Assembly (NCBI RefSeq): GCF_042651965.1
Contig: NZ_JBHSDY010000007.1
Location: 62,001 to 126,000 of the forward strand
Direction: 5' to 3'
Length of the DNA: 64,000 nt
Source of the DNA: Castellaniella hirudinis
GTDB lineage: Bacteria; Pseudomonadota; Gammaproteobacteria; Burkholderiales; Burkholderiaceae_B
Part shown: in pieces, positions 26,743-34,609 of the stretch
How the letters are laid out: each line of letters begins with the position of its first letter
Numbering within the stretch: the stretch's first letter is position 1
The notes under the pieces: model-generated
The model's input: the letters and a program-made list of their open reading frames with translations, nothing else
Databases searched by the model: none
What the model was told of the DNA's origin: nothing
Position numbers and translations under genes: made by a program

Positions 26743-26798
26743 GATTCATCTGAAAATTTTGACAGTCATTGTTTGGATTTTACAAACACAGATGAATC
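26743..26798. promoter_or_regulatory. nested inverted repeats in the LysR/Rid divergent promoter
   Basis: Outer arms GATTCATCTG (26743-26752) and CAGATGAATC (26789-26798) are perfect complements 36 bases apart. Inside lie TGTTTG (26770-26775) and CAAACA (26783-26788) with a seven-base spacer. The AT-rich centre (AAAATTTTGACAGTC) fits a promoter. LysR proteins bind palindromic sites in such divergent regions, so this is a good operator candidate for the adjacent regulator. Confidence 0.6.
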
Positions 26799-26894
26799 CA
26801 TGGAGAGGTTTATCGGTCTCGCGCAGCGCACTAGAGTGACTGCTTTGTTTTCCATGACGGACGGCCGTGCGCCGTCAAGCGAGAGACATGAGCC

Positions 26895-27314
26895 ATGAGC
26901 ACATCCCGTGACGTTGTATTTCCGATGGGCCGTCAGGCCCTGTATGAGCGCAACCGCTACTCCCCCGCTGTCCGCTCGAACGGATTCCTCTTCGTATCAG
27001 GCCAGGTCGGCAGCCGCGATGATGGGTCAGTAGAGCCGGAACTGGAGACACAGATCCGCCGCGCCTTTGACAACCTCGACGCGGTGCTCCAGGCCGCCGG
27101 CTGCACATTCGACGACGTGGTCGATGTCACCGTGTTTCTTGTGGACCCGGAGTCCACGCTCGACACGGTCTGGAAAGTGCTGCCGGAATACTGGGGCGAT
27201 GCCCCTCATCCTGCCTTGACGGGGATCGGCGTCACCTGGCTGTACGGCTTCCAGTTCGAGATCAAGGTGATCGCCCGTTTGCCAGACGCCATCGAGCTTG
27301 AAAAGGGCCTTTGA
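26895..27314 (+). CDS. Rid family protein lacking the RidA catalytic arginine
   Basis: A 139-residue YjgF/Rid-fold protein that should form trimers. The core FLFVSGQVG near residue 32, TQIRRAFDNLDAVLQAAG and VVDVTVFLVD are typical. RidA imine deaminases carry Arg in PARS near the C-terminus, which binds the substrate carboxylate; here the segment reads HPALTG, with Leu108 at that position. It therefore fits the Rid subfamilies without the arginine, and imine deamination is not predicted. The ATG at 26895 follows GAGAGAC. It is divergent from LysR and 60 bases before the ammonia-lyase gene on the same strand. Confidence 0.85.
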   Translation: MSTSRDVVFPMGRQALYERNRYSPAVRSNGFLFVSGQVGSRDDGSVEPELETQIRRAFDNLDAVLQAAGCTFDDVVDVTVFLVDPESTLDTVWKVLPEYWGDAPHPALTGIGVTWLYGFQFEIKVIARLPDAIELEKGL

Positions 27315-27315
27315 T

Positions 27316-27328
27316 TTGTACCACACAA
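27316..27328. promoter_or_regulatory. candidate GntR-type operator before the ammonia-lyase gene
   Basis: TTGT, five bases, ACAA: a short inverted repeat in the 60-base gap between the Rid and ammonia-lyase genes, followed by an AT-rich GATAATCTACTATT. FCD-type GntR regulators bind short palindromes with variable centres, and such a regulator is encoded at the end of this gene group. The arms are only four bases, so support is modest. Confidence 0.3.
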
Positions 27329-27374
27329 GATCGATTTCATAGATAATCTACTATTTCAGCACTGGAGATTCAAC

Positions 27375-29042
27375 ATGAAATCGCGCACAGTCATTCTGGA
27401 CGGCGCCGGCTTGAGTGCTGATGCCGTCGTCGCCGTCGCGCGGCACGGCGCGGTCGTTGAACTCGCAGACACCGCCCGCGCGGCGCTGGCCGAGACGCGC
27501 CAGTACATCGAAGCGCACTGGCTGCAGGAAGACGCCCCCCTGATGTATGCCTTCAACACCGGCGTGGGCGCGCTCAAGAGTCAGCGCATTGCACCGGATG
27601 AGATCTCCACCTTCCAGGCGAGCCTGATCCGTTCGCACTCGGCCGGCACGGGCGAACCCATGCCTGCCGAAGTCGTTCGCGCCATGATGGTCTTGCGCGC
27701 CAATGCCTTCGCCAGCAACCATTCAGGCGTGCGCGTCGAGATACTGGATCGGCTCATCGCGATGCTCAACCTGGGCATCACACCCGTTGTGGCGTCCAAG
27801 GGCAGCGTCGGCGCGAGCGGCGATCTCGCGCCCCTGGCCCTGATGAGCGGGGCGCTGATGGGGCTGCCGCAGAGCCGGGTGACGTTCCGCGGCGAGGAAA
27901 TGCCCGCGTCACACGCCTTTGAACTTGCCGGCCTTGCACCAACCCTGGACGTTCAGGCCAAGGACGCGACGGCCCTGATCAACGGCGCGACGGCCTCGCT
28001 CGCCTATGCCGTGCTCACGGCTCACGATGCGCGTGAGCTGTTGACCCACGCCACGATTTCGATGGCGATGTCCTTAGAGGCGCTGCGCGGTGAACTGTCG
28101 TGCTTCGAGGATCGCGTCATGCAAGCGCGTCCGCATCGCGGCCAGCGACAGGTCGCTGCGGCGATTCGACGGCTGGTGGCCGGCAGCCAGCGCTGCACCG
28201 AGCCGGCGCGGCAAGTGCGCTTGCGCAGCACGCCCGGGCTTGACGACGGCCCGAAAAGCGGCACGCCTCATGCGCCGCCGCTCGCGCCGCGCATCCAGGA
28301 CGTCTATTCGCTGCGTTGCGTGCCCCAGGTCCACGGGCCGGTGCTCGATGCGCTCGACTATGTCGACGGCATCCTTGCAACCGAGATGAACAGTGCGACG
28401 GACAACCCCCTCATCTTTCCGCAAGCCGAAGGCTACGCCATTATTTCGGGCGGGAACTTCCACGGGCAGTACATCGCCCAGGCCATGGATCTGCTCGCGC
28501 TGGCAGTGACGGACCTGTCGGCCATCTGTGATCGGCGCAGCGCACGCCTGATCGACCCGGCCTGCAACTTCGGCTTGCCGGCCAATCTGATCGCTCAACG
28601 GCCGGGCATCAACACCGGCTTCGCGGTGGCCCAGAGCATGGGCACTGGCCTGGTGCTGGAAAACATGGGCTTGTGCAGTCCCGCCAGCGCCACCAGCCTG
28701 CCCGCCAAAGGCAACACCGAGGATCACATCAGCAACTCGTGCTTCGCCGCACGGCGCACGCGCACCGTGGTCGAGAACGCGCAGGCAATCGTGGCTGTTG
28801 AACTGCTGCTCGCTGCGCAGGCCCTGGATCTGGCCGACCGCGACTTGTCGGCCTTTCCCGTGGGCGCCGGGACGGCGGCCGCTCAATCGGCGGTACGCGC
28901 CATCGTGCCCGCCATGCTGGCCGATGACCGTTGGCTTCACGATGATCTTGAGCGGCTCAAGGCGCTGCTGACCAGCGACCAACTGCGCGCCGCCGTTCAA
29001 GCCGCCTGCGGCCCCCTCTGGCAGGCTCAGGAGACCGCATGA
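27375..29042 (+). CDS. MIO-type aromatic amino acid/histidine ammonia-lyase
   Basis: A 555-residue ammonia-lyase of the HAL/PAL family, which eliminates ammonia from an amino acid to give an acrylate. The Ala-Ser-Gly that cyclises to the MIO cofactor is at 147-149 (VGASGDLAPL). Tyr58 in MYAFNTGVG, RSHSAGTGEP with His88 (the Ser-His pair typical of HutH), the Asn of LINGA, Gln/Tyr/Arg in QDVYSLRCVPQ and Glu in TEDHIS are present, so it should be active. HutH normally has NQEDH where this reads NTEDH. No hutU, hutI or hutG is nearby, so a histidine-degradation role is not supported by context. A GGAG lies eight bases before the start. It overlaps the GntR gene by four bases. Confidence 0.88.
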   Translation: MKSRTVILDGAGLSADAVVAVARHGAVVELADTARAALAETRQYIEAHWLQEDAPLMYAFNTGVGALKSQRIAPDEISTFQASLIRSHSAGTGEPMPAEVVRAMMVLRANAFASNHSGVRVEILDRLIAMLNLGITPVVASKGSVGASGDLAPLALMSGALMGLPQSRVTFRGEEMPASHAFELAGLAPTLDVQAKDATALINGATASLAYAVLTAHDARELLTHATISMAMSLEALRGELSCFEDRVMQARPHRGQRQVAAAIRRLVAGSQRCTEPARQVRLRSTPGLDDGPKSGTPHAPPLAPRIQDVYSLRCVPQVHGPVLDALDYVDGILATEMNSATDNPLIFPQAEGYAIISGGNFHGQYIAQAMDLLALAVTDLSAICDRRSARLIDPACNFGLPANLIAQRPGINTGFAVAQSMGTGLVLENMGLCSPASATSLPAKGNTEDHISNSCFAARRTRTVVENAQAIVAVELLLAAQALDLADRDLSAFPVGAGTAAAQSAVRAIVPAMLADDRWLHDDLERLKALLTSDQLRAAVQAACGPLWQAQETA

Positions 29043-29713
29043 CGATGCCGGACGACGACACCTTGCCCGCGCGCATCGCGCGCACGCTGGTGGATCGCAT
29101 CGTCACGGGGCAATTGCGCCCCGGCGAGAGGGTCAGGCAGGATGCCCTGGCCGCCGAGTTTGGCGCCAGCCATGTGCCGGTCAGGGAAGCCTTCCGTCAG
29201 GTGGAGGCGCGCGGCCTGCTGGTGAGCGAGCCTCGCAAGGGCGTGCGCGTGAGTTTGCTGGATGAAGCTTCCGTCGTGGAGATCAGCCACATGCGGGGTG
29301 CGCTGGAGCCCCTGGCCTTGCGCCACGCCATGCCCGTCATGACGGCGGCCGACATCGAACTCGCCCAGGCCGCGATCCATTCGGGCGCCCAGGCGCAGAG
29401 CATGCAGGATTGGGAAGCCGCCAACCGCGCCTTCCACATGGCGTTGTACCGGCCCTGCGCCATGCCCCGTCTGCTCGCCAGCATCGACATGCTGCACGAA
29501 TCGCGCACGCGCTATATGTACGCTACCGCGTCCTGCGTGGCCTGGGATCCAGGCTCGCAGCGCGAGCACCGGCAACTGCTCTCTGCCGTACGCAAAGGCG
29601 ATGTCGAACGGGCCTGCCGGCTGCTGGAGGCGCACATCGCCGACGCCGGGGAGACCCTGATACAGGGTCTGGAGGCCTGGCGTTCAATCGCCGCCAGGAA
29701 TCCGGTCAGGTGA
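29039..29713 (+). CDS. GntR family transcriptional regulator, FCD domain
   Basis: A 224-residue regulator. The N-terminal winged helix (about 8-75) has GQLRPGERVRQDALAAEFG and VPVREAFRQVEARGLL, typical GntR. The C-terminal all-helical FCD domain (about 85-210) has the metal/ligand residues of this fold in the FHMALY and HRQLLSAVRKGD segments. The start ATG overlaps the ammonia-lyase stop as ATGA, so regulator and enzyme are coupled, and the regulator probably responds to the lyase substrate or product. It converges with ssb four bases away. Confidence 0.92.
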   Translation: MTMPDDDTLPARIARTLVDRIVTGQLRPGERVRQDALAAEFGASHVPVREAFRQVEARGLLVSEPRKGVRVSLLDEASVVEISHMRGALEPLALRHAMPVMTAADIELAQAAIHSGAQAQSMQDWEAANRAFHMALYRPCAMPRLLASIDMLHESRTRYMYATASCVAWDPGSQREHRQLLSAVRKGDVERACRLLEAHIADAGETLIQGLEAWRSIAARNPVR

Positions 29714-29717
29714 ACCT

Positions 29718-30206
29718 TCAGAACGGAATATCGTCGTCCATATCGCCCAGGTTGCTGGCCGGGGCCGCCGCCGGGGCGGCGGGACGCGGCTGCTGCTGTT
29801 GCGGCGCGCGGCGGGCCGGCGGCTGGGAGAAGCCGCCCGAATCGCCGCCGCCCATCTCGCCGCCGCCTTCGCGGCCGCCCAGCATCTGCATCTGGTCAGC
29901 GACGATTTCGGTGCTGTAACGATCAGCGCCGGTTTCCTTGTCCTGCCACTTGCGGGTCTTGAGGCGGCCTTCGACGTAGACCGAGCGGCCTTTCTTCAGG
30001 TATTCGCCGGCGATTTCAGCCAGGCGGTTGTAGAACACCACGCGGTGCCATTCGGTTTCTTCGCGGCGGTCGCCGGAGGCCTTGTCCTTCCATTGGGACG
30101 TGGTGGCGATGGACACGTTGCAGATGGCGGCGCCGTCCGGGCTGTAGCGGACTTCGGGGTCGCGCCCCAGGTTGCCGACGAGGATGACTTTGTTGACGGA
30201 GGCCAT
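29718..30206 (-). CDS. ssb: single-stranded DNA-binding protein
   Basis: A 162-residue SSB. The OB-fold (about 1-110) begins ASVNKVILVGNLGRDPEVRY and includes the conserved TEWHRVVFYNRLAEIAGEYL. A Gly/Gln/Pro-rich linker follows, then the acidic tip DMDDDIPF that recruits replication and repair partners. Full length and intact. It lies downstream of the MFS gene with a 175-base gap that presumably holds its own promoter; no LexA box was found there. uvrA is nearby and divergent from the MFS gene, a familiar neighbourhood in proteobacteria. Confidence 0.97.
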   Translation of the reverse strand: MASVNKVILVGNLGRDPEVRYSPDGAAICNVSIATTSQWKDKASGDRREETEWHRVVFYNRLAEIAGEYLKKGRSVYVEGRLKTRKWQDKETGADRYSTEIVADQMQMLGGREGGGEMGGGDSGGFSQPPARRAPQQQQPRPAAPAAAPASNLGDMDDDIPF

Positions 30207-30381
30207 GGTGGAAAATCCTGTAGTTGAACGATGTGGCTGCCATTATCGTGGACGATGATCGCGCATGCCGCATCGAAATGCGTCAAATGATCATTATCGC
30301 CCAGGCGGGATTACCCCTACAAGCGCCCCCGCAGCCGACCACTTTACACGTCCGGCAAGACCGGCGCACCCCGTCGCCGGC

Positions 30382-31578
30382 TCAACGCACGGGCTTGGCC
30401 CCGCGCGCCGTGTACAGCCAGACCGCCGCCAGCATGGCGCCGGTCCAGAACACCATGGAGGTGCCGCCGGTGCGCGCCAGGATCCCCCCCAGCACGCCGC
30501 CGGCGAACACGCCCAGGGACTGGGCGGTGTTGTAGAAGCCCAGCGCCAGGCCCTTGTAGGCGGGCGGCGCCACGCGCGACACCAGCGAGGGCTGCAGGGC
30601 TTCCAGGATGTTGAAGGCCACGAAAAAGAGGACGAAGGCGACGACCACCAGCCAGAAGGAATCCGTCAGCCAGGGCAACGCGCCCAGCACCACGGCCAGG
30701 CCCAGCACCGCCCATTCGAGCGCGGGCTTGTGGGCCTTGCGCGTTTCGGTATAGAAAACCGCCGGCACCATCAGGACGAACGATGCCAGGATGACCGGCA
30801 GGTAGACCTGCCACAGGCTGGCGGAATCGTAGCCGCCCAGGCGGCCCAGCAGGCCGGGCGCCACCATGAACAGCGACATCAGGATGAAGTGCAGGCAGAA
30901 GACGCCGAAATTCAGGCGCAGCAGGTCGCGGTGGCCCAGCACGTCATGCGCCGTGGCCTGGACGATGTCGGCCTCGGAGCGCGGCACGTCCGGCACGAAG
31001 AACATGGCGATCAGCAGGCAGGCGAAGCCCAGCAGGCTGATGGCCCAGAACAGCCCCGACAGGCCGAATTCGCCCACCAGCAGGGGCGAGAGCACCAGCG
31101 ACAGGGCGAAGGAAATGCCGATGGAACCGCCCACCATGGCCATGGCGCGGGTGCGGACCTCGGGGCGGGTGGCGTCGGCGATCCAGGCGGTGATGGCGGC
31201 CGATACGGCCCCCAGCCCCTGGATCACGCGCCCGACCGTCACCCAGTCCACGTCATTGGTCAGGGCGCAGATCACCCCGCCGACCACGAACAGCAGCATG
31301 CCGAACACGATCACGGGCCGGCGTCCGTAGCGGTCGGACGCCATGCCCAGCGGGATCTGCATGATGGCCTGGGTCAGGCCGTACGCCCCCAGGGCCAGCC
31401 CCACCCGCGCCGGATCATCGCCCCCGGCCAGGGTGCGCGCCGCCACGGCGAAGATCGGCGTCAGCAGGAACAGGCCCAGCATCCGCGCGGCGAACAGGGT
31501 CGCCAGGGCGATGCTGCTGCGCCTTTCCAGGGGAGTCAGCCGGAGCGCAGGCGAGCGCGAACGGGAGGATGCGGACAT
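30382..31578 (-). CDS. MFS transporter (YajR-like drug/efflux type)
   Basis: A 398-residue major facilitator superfamily protein with 12 predicted helices. The MFS motif A lies between helices 2 and 3 as GMASDRYGRRPVIVFG, and RVIQGLGAVSAAITAWIAD forms helix 4 with the arginine typical of drug/proton antiporters. The layout resembles YajR but stops after helix 12, without the C-terminal YAM domain. The ATG at 31578 is preferred to a TTG four codons earlier, neither having a clear ribosome site. It sits between ssb and the divergent uvrA, and its substrate is unknown. Confidence 0.9.
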   Translation of the reverse strand: MSASSRSRSPALRLTPLERRSSIALATLFAARMLGLFLLTPIFAVAARTLAGGDDPARVGLALGAYGLTQAIMQIPLGMASDRYGRRPVIVFGMLLFVVGGVICALTNDVDWVTVGRVIQGLGAVSAAITAWIADATRPEVRTRAMAMVGGSIGISFALSLVLSPLLVGEFGLSGLFWAISLLGFACLLIAMFFVPDVPRSEADIVQATAHDVLGHRDLLRLNFGVFCLHFILMSLFMVAPGLLGRLGGYDSASLWQVYLPVILASFVLMVPAVFYTETRKAHKPALEWAVLGLAVVLGALPWLTDSFWLVVVAFVLFFVAFNILEALQPSLVSRVAPPAYKGLALGFYNTAQSLGVFAGGVLGGILARTGGTSMVFWTGAMLAAVWLYTARGAKPVR

Positions 31579-31646
31579 GGGGAGCGCCAAAAGAGGGGAA
31601 GCTGCGCGTTATAGTATCAAGTTGGCCTTTGAAAAACCTGAACTCC

Positions 31647-31663
31647 CCCAGAGTCCCTCTGGG
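31647..31663. promoter_or_regulatory. short perfect palindrome in the uvrA/MFS divergent region
   Basis: CCCAGAG, TCC, CTCTGGG: a seven-base perfect inverted repeat with a three-base centre, 33 bases before the uvrA start. It may be a hairpin in the uvrA leader or an operator for the divergent pair. It does not match the LexA consensus. Confidence 0.4.
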
Positions 31664-31696
31664 TAAGCCGCATGCGAGTCCGGGCATCCAGGACGC

Positions 31697-34585
31697 ATGA
31701 ACAAACCTGCCACACAGCACACAAGCATGGACGCCATCAGCATCCGCGGCGCGCGCACCCACAATCTGAAGAACATTTCGGTCGATCTGCCCCGGCGCAA
31801 GCTGGTCGTGCTCACGGGCCTGTCCGGGTCGGGGAAATCGTCCCTGGCCTTCGACACCCTGTATGCCGAGGGCCAGCGCCGCTACGTCGAAAGCCTGTCG
31901 GCCTATGCGCGGCAGTTCCTGCAGATGATGGACAAGCCGGACGTGGACGTGATCACCGGCCTGTCGCCCGCGATCGCCATCGAGCAGAAGACCGCAGGCC
32001 ACAATCCGCGCTCGACCGTGGGCACGGTCACCGAGATCCACGACTACCTGCGCCTGCTGTACGCCCGGGTCGGCACCCCCTACTGTCCGGATCACGATCT
32101 GCCGCTGCGCGCGCAAAGCGTCAGCCAGATGGTGGACCAGATCCTGTCGCGCCCCGAGGACACCCGCGTGGCTATCCTGGCGCCGGTGGCCCGCGCCCGA
32201 CAGGACGACCTGACGGCCGAATGCCGCCGCCTGCAGGCCCTGGGTTTCATCCGGGTCCGCGTCAACGGCGACATCCAGTCGCTGGACGGCGGCGCGCCGC
32301 CGGCCGCGCCGGACGGCCCCTGGGACCTGGACGTGGTCGTCGACCGCCTGCGGGTACGGCCCGACAGCCGCCAGCGGCTGGCCGAAAGCTTCGAGACCGC
32401 GCTGGAACTGGCGCAAGGCCGCGCCCTGGCGCTGGATCTGGACACCGACCAGGAACAGGCGTTTTCCGCGGCCTACGCCTGCCCGGTCTGCGCGCGCGGC
32501 ATGGGCGAGCTGGAGCCGCGCCTGTTCAGCTTCAACAACCCGGCCGGCGCCTGTCCGACCTGCAACGGCCTGGGCCAGGTGGAATCCTTCGACGCGGCGC
32601 GCGTCGTCGCATTCCCCGAACTGAGCCTGGCTGCGGGCGCCATCCACGGATGGGACCGCCGCAACGCCTTCAGCTACGCCATGATGGCCAGCCTGGCGCA
32701 ACACTACGGCTTCGACCTGGACACGCCTTTCCAGACGCTGGAGCCGGCCGTGCGCGACCACATCCTGCACGGCTCCGGCGAGCAGGAGATCGCCTTCCAA
32801 TACCTGGGTGAAGGCGGCGTGCCCACGCTGCGGCGGCATGCCTTCGAGGGCGTCATCCCCAATCTGGAACGGCGCTGGCGCGAAACCCACTCCAACGCCG
32901 TACGCGAGGAGCTGGGCCGGCTGCGCCACCTGATCCTCTGCCCGGAATGCCGGGGCGCGCGCCTGTGCTCCGAAGCCCGCAACGTCCTCATCGGCCAGGA
33001 CCCCGGGCCCGGTGAACGGCGCGGCCGCGCCCTGTACGACATCGAATCCCTGTCGCTGGCCGACTGCCGGCAGTGGTTCCTGGACTGGGCGCCGGACGGC
33101 GCCCGGCGCGAGGTCGCCGACCGCATCATCCAGGAAATCCGCGCCCGGCTGGACTTCCTGGTCAACGTGGGGCTGGGCTACTTGTCCCTGGACCGGGGCG
33201 CCGACACCCTGTCCGGCGGCGAGGCCCAGCGCATCCGCCTGGCCAGCCAGATCGGCTCGGGCCTGACCGGGGTGATGTACGTGCTCGACGAGCCTTCCAT
33301 CGGCCTGCACCAGCGCGACAACCACCGCCTGATCGAGACCCTGCGGCAATTGCGCGATCTGGGCAACAGCGTGATCGTGGTCGAACATGATGAGGACATG
33401 ATCCGCGCCGCCGACCACGTGCTGGACATGGGTCCGGGCGCCGGAGAACAGGGCGGCTGCGTGATCGCCCAGGGCACCCCGGCGGAAATCATGGCCCAAT
33501 CCCAGTCGCTGACCGGCCAGTATCTGGCGGGCGTGCGGCGGATCGCCATCCCGCAGCGCCGCCCGGTCGGCCCGGACCAGGCCTGGCTGCGCGCCCTGGG
33601 ATGCCGGGGCCACAATCTGCAAACCGTCGACCTGGCCATCCCGGTGGGCCGCCTGACCTGCGTCACCGGCGTGTCGGGATCGGGCAAATCCACCTTGATC
33701 AACGACACCCTGGTCACGGCCCTGGCCCAGGCGCTGAACCGCGCCCAGGCCGACCCCGCCCCGCACGACCGCATCGAAGGCCTGGACGCTTTCGACAAGA
33801 TCATCAGCGTCGACCAGAACCCCATCGGCCGCACGCCGCGCAGCAACCCGGCGACCTACACGGGCCTGTTCACGCCGATCCGCGAACTGTACGCGGGCGT
33901 GCCGGAAGCCCGCCTGCGCGGCTACGACCCGGGGCGCTTTTCCTTCAACGTCAAAGGCGGGCGCTGCGAAGCCTGCCAGGGCGACGGCGTGGTGCGCGTG
34001 GAAATGCACTTTCTGCCCGACATGTACGTGCCTTGCGAGGTCTGCGAGGGTCGCCGCTACAACCGCGAAACCCTGGACATCCGCTACCGGGGCCTGTCCA
34101 TCAGCGAGGTCCTGGACCTGACCGTGGCCCAGGCCCTGGATCTGTTCCAGGCGGTGCCCACCGTGGCCCGCAAGCTGCAAACCCTGATGGACGTCGGCCT
34201 GTCCTACATCCGCCTGGGCCAGAGCGCCACCACCCTGTCCGGCGGCGAGGCGCAACGCATCAAGCTGTCCCAGGAACTGTCCCGGCGCGGCTCGGAGCGC
34301 ACCCTGTACGTGCTGGACGAACCCACCACCGGCCTGCACTTCCACGACATCGAGGTGCTGCTGGACGTGTTGCGGCGCCTGGTGGACAGCGGCAGCACCG
34401 TGCTGGTGATCGAACACAACCTGGACGTGATCAAGACCGCCGACTGGATCGTGGACCTGGGCCCCGAAGGCGGCGCAGGCGGGGGACGGATCGTCACCCA
34501 GGGCACGCCGGAAACCGTCGCCGCCGCGCCCGGCAGCCATACCGGCCGATGGCTGAAGGACGTGCTGGCGCCGCGCGGCGCCTGA
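31697..34585 (+). CDS. uvrA: excinuclease ABC subunit A
   Basis: DNA damage-recognition ATPase of nucleotide excision repair. The 962-residue protein has both ABC modules: Walker A GLSGSGKSSLAFDTLYAEG (about 43-61) and GVSGSGKSTLI (about 660), signatures LSGGEAQRIRLA and LSGGEAQRIKL, and Walker B LDEPSIGLHQRDN and LDEPTTGLHFHD. Zinc-binding cysteine pairs appear as CPVCARG/CPTCNG and CEACQGDG/CEVCEGRRY. Length is slightly above the usual 940 residues because of about 10 extra N-terminal residues. The ATG at 31697 has an AGGA three bases upstream; the ATG at 31727 (MDAISIRG) is the family start and cannot be excluded. No SOS box was found. Confidence 0.97.
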   Translation: MNKPATQHTSMDAISIRGARTHNLKNISVDLPRRKLVVLTGLSGSGKSSLAFDTLYAEGQRRYVESLSAYARQFLQMMDKPDVDVITGLSPAIAIEQKTAGHNPRSTVGTVTEIHDYLRLLYARVGTPYCPDHDLPLRAQSVSQMVDQILSRPEDTRVAILAPVARARQDDLTAECRRLQALGFIRVRVNGDIQSLDGGAPPAAPDGPWDLDVVVDRLRVRPDSRQRLAESFETALELAQGRALALDLDTDQEQAFSAAYACPVCARGMGELEPRLFSFNNPAGACPTCNGLGQVESFDAARVVAFPELSLAAGAIHGWDRRNAFSYAMMASLAQHYGFDLDTPFQTLEPAVRDHILHGSGEQEIAFQYLGEGGVPTLRRHAFEGVIPNLERRWRETHSNAVREELGRLRHLILCPECRGARLCSEARNVLIGQDPGPGERRGRALYDIESLSLADCRQWFLDWAPDGARREVADRIIQEIRARLDFLVNVGLGYLSLDRGADTLSGGEAQRIRLASQIGSGLTGVMYVLDEPSIGLHQRDNHRLIETLRQLRDLGNSVIVVEHDEDMIRAADHVLDMGPGAGEQGGCVIAQGTPAEIMAQSQSLTGQYLAGVRRIAIPQRRPVGPDQAWLRALGCRGHNLQTVDLAIPVGRLTCVTGVSGSGKSTLINDTLVTALAQALNRAQADPAPHDRIEGLDAFDKIISVDQNPIGRTPRSNPATYTGLFTPIRELYAGVPEARLRGYDPGRFSFNVKGGRCEACQGDGVVRVEMHFLPDMYVPCEVCEGRRYNRETLDIRYRGLSISEVLDLTVAQALDLFQAVPTVARKLQTLMDVGLSYIRLGQSATTLSGGEAQRIKLSQELSRRGSERTLYVLDEPTTGLHFHDIEVLLDVLRRLVDSGSTVLVIEHNLDVIKTADWIVDLGPEGGAGGGRIVTQGTPETVAAAPGSHTGRWLKDVLAPRGA

Positions 34586-34609
34586 ACGCCCTTCAGGACT
34601 GCAGGCCCC

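Noticed and set aside
27375..29042. Assignment of the ammonia-lyase as hutH of a histidine utilisation operon
   Set aside because: No hutU, hutI, hutG or hutC is present around it, and a key motif differs (NTEDH). The general family name is safer.
23423..29713. Region considered as a mobile island or phage remnant
   Set aside because: No integrase, transposase, direct-repeat ends or tRNA were found, and base composition stays close to the flanks. Only a dehydrogenase scar suggests rearrangement.
30207..30381. Possible SOS (LexA) box before ssb
   Set aside because: No CTGT-N8-ACAG or near match was found on either strand. The only symmetry seen is a short TGATCA.
31415..34540. A 1041-codon open frame on the minus strand inside uvrA
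   Set aside because: Fully antisense to an intact uvrA; composition is repetitive Gly/Gln/Arg/Val/His, with no ribosome site or family resemblance.
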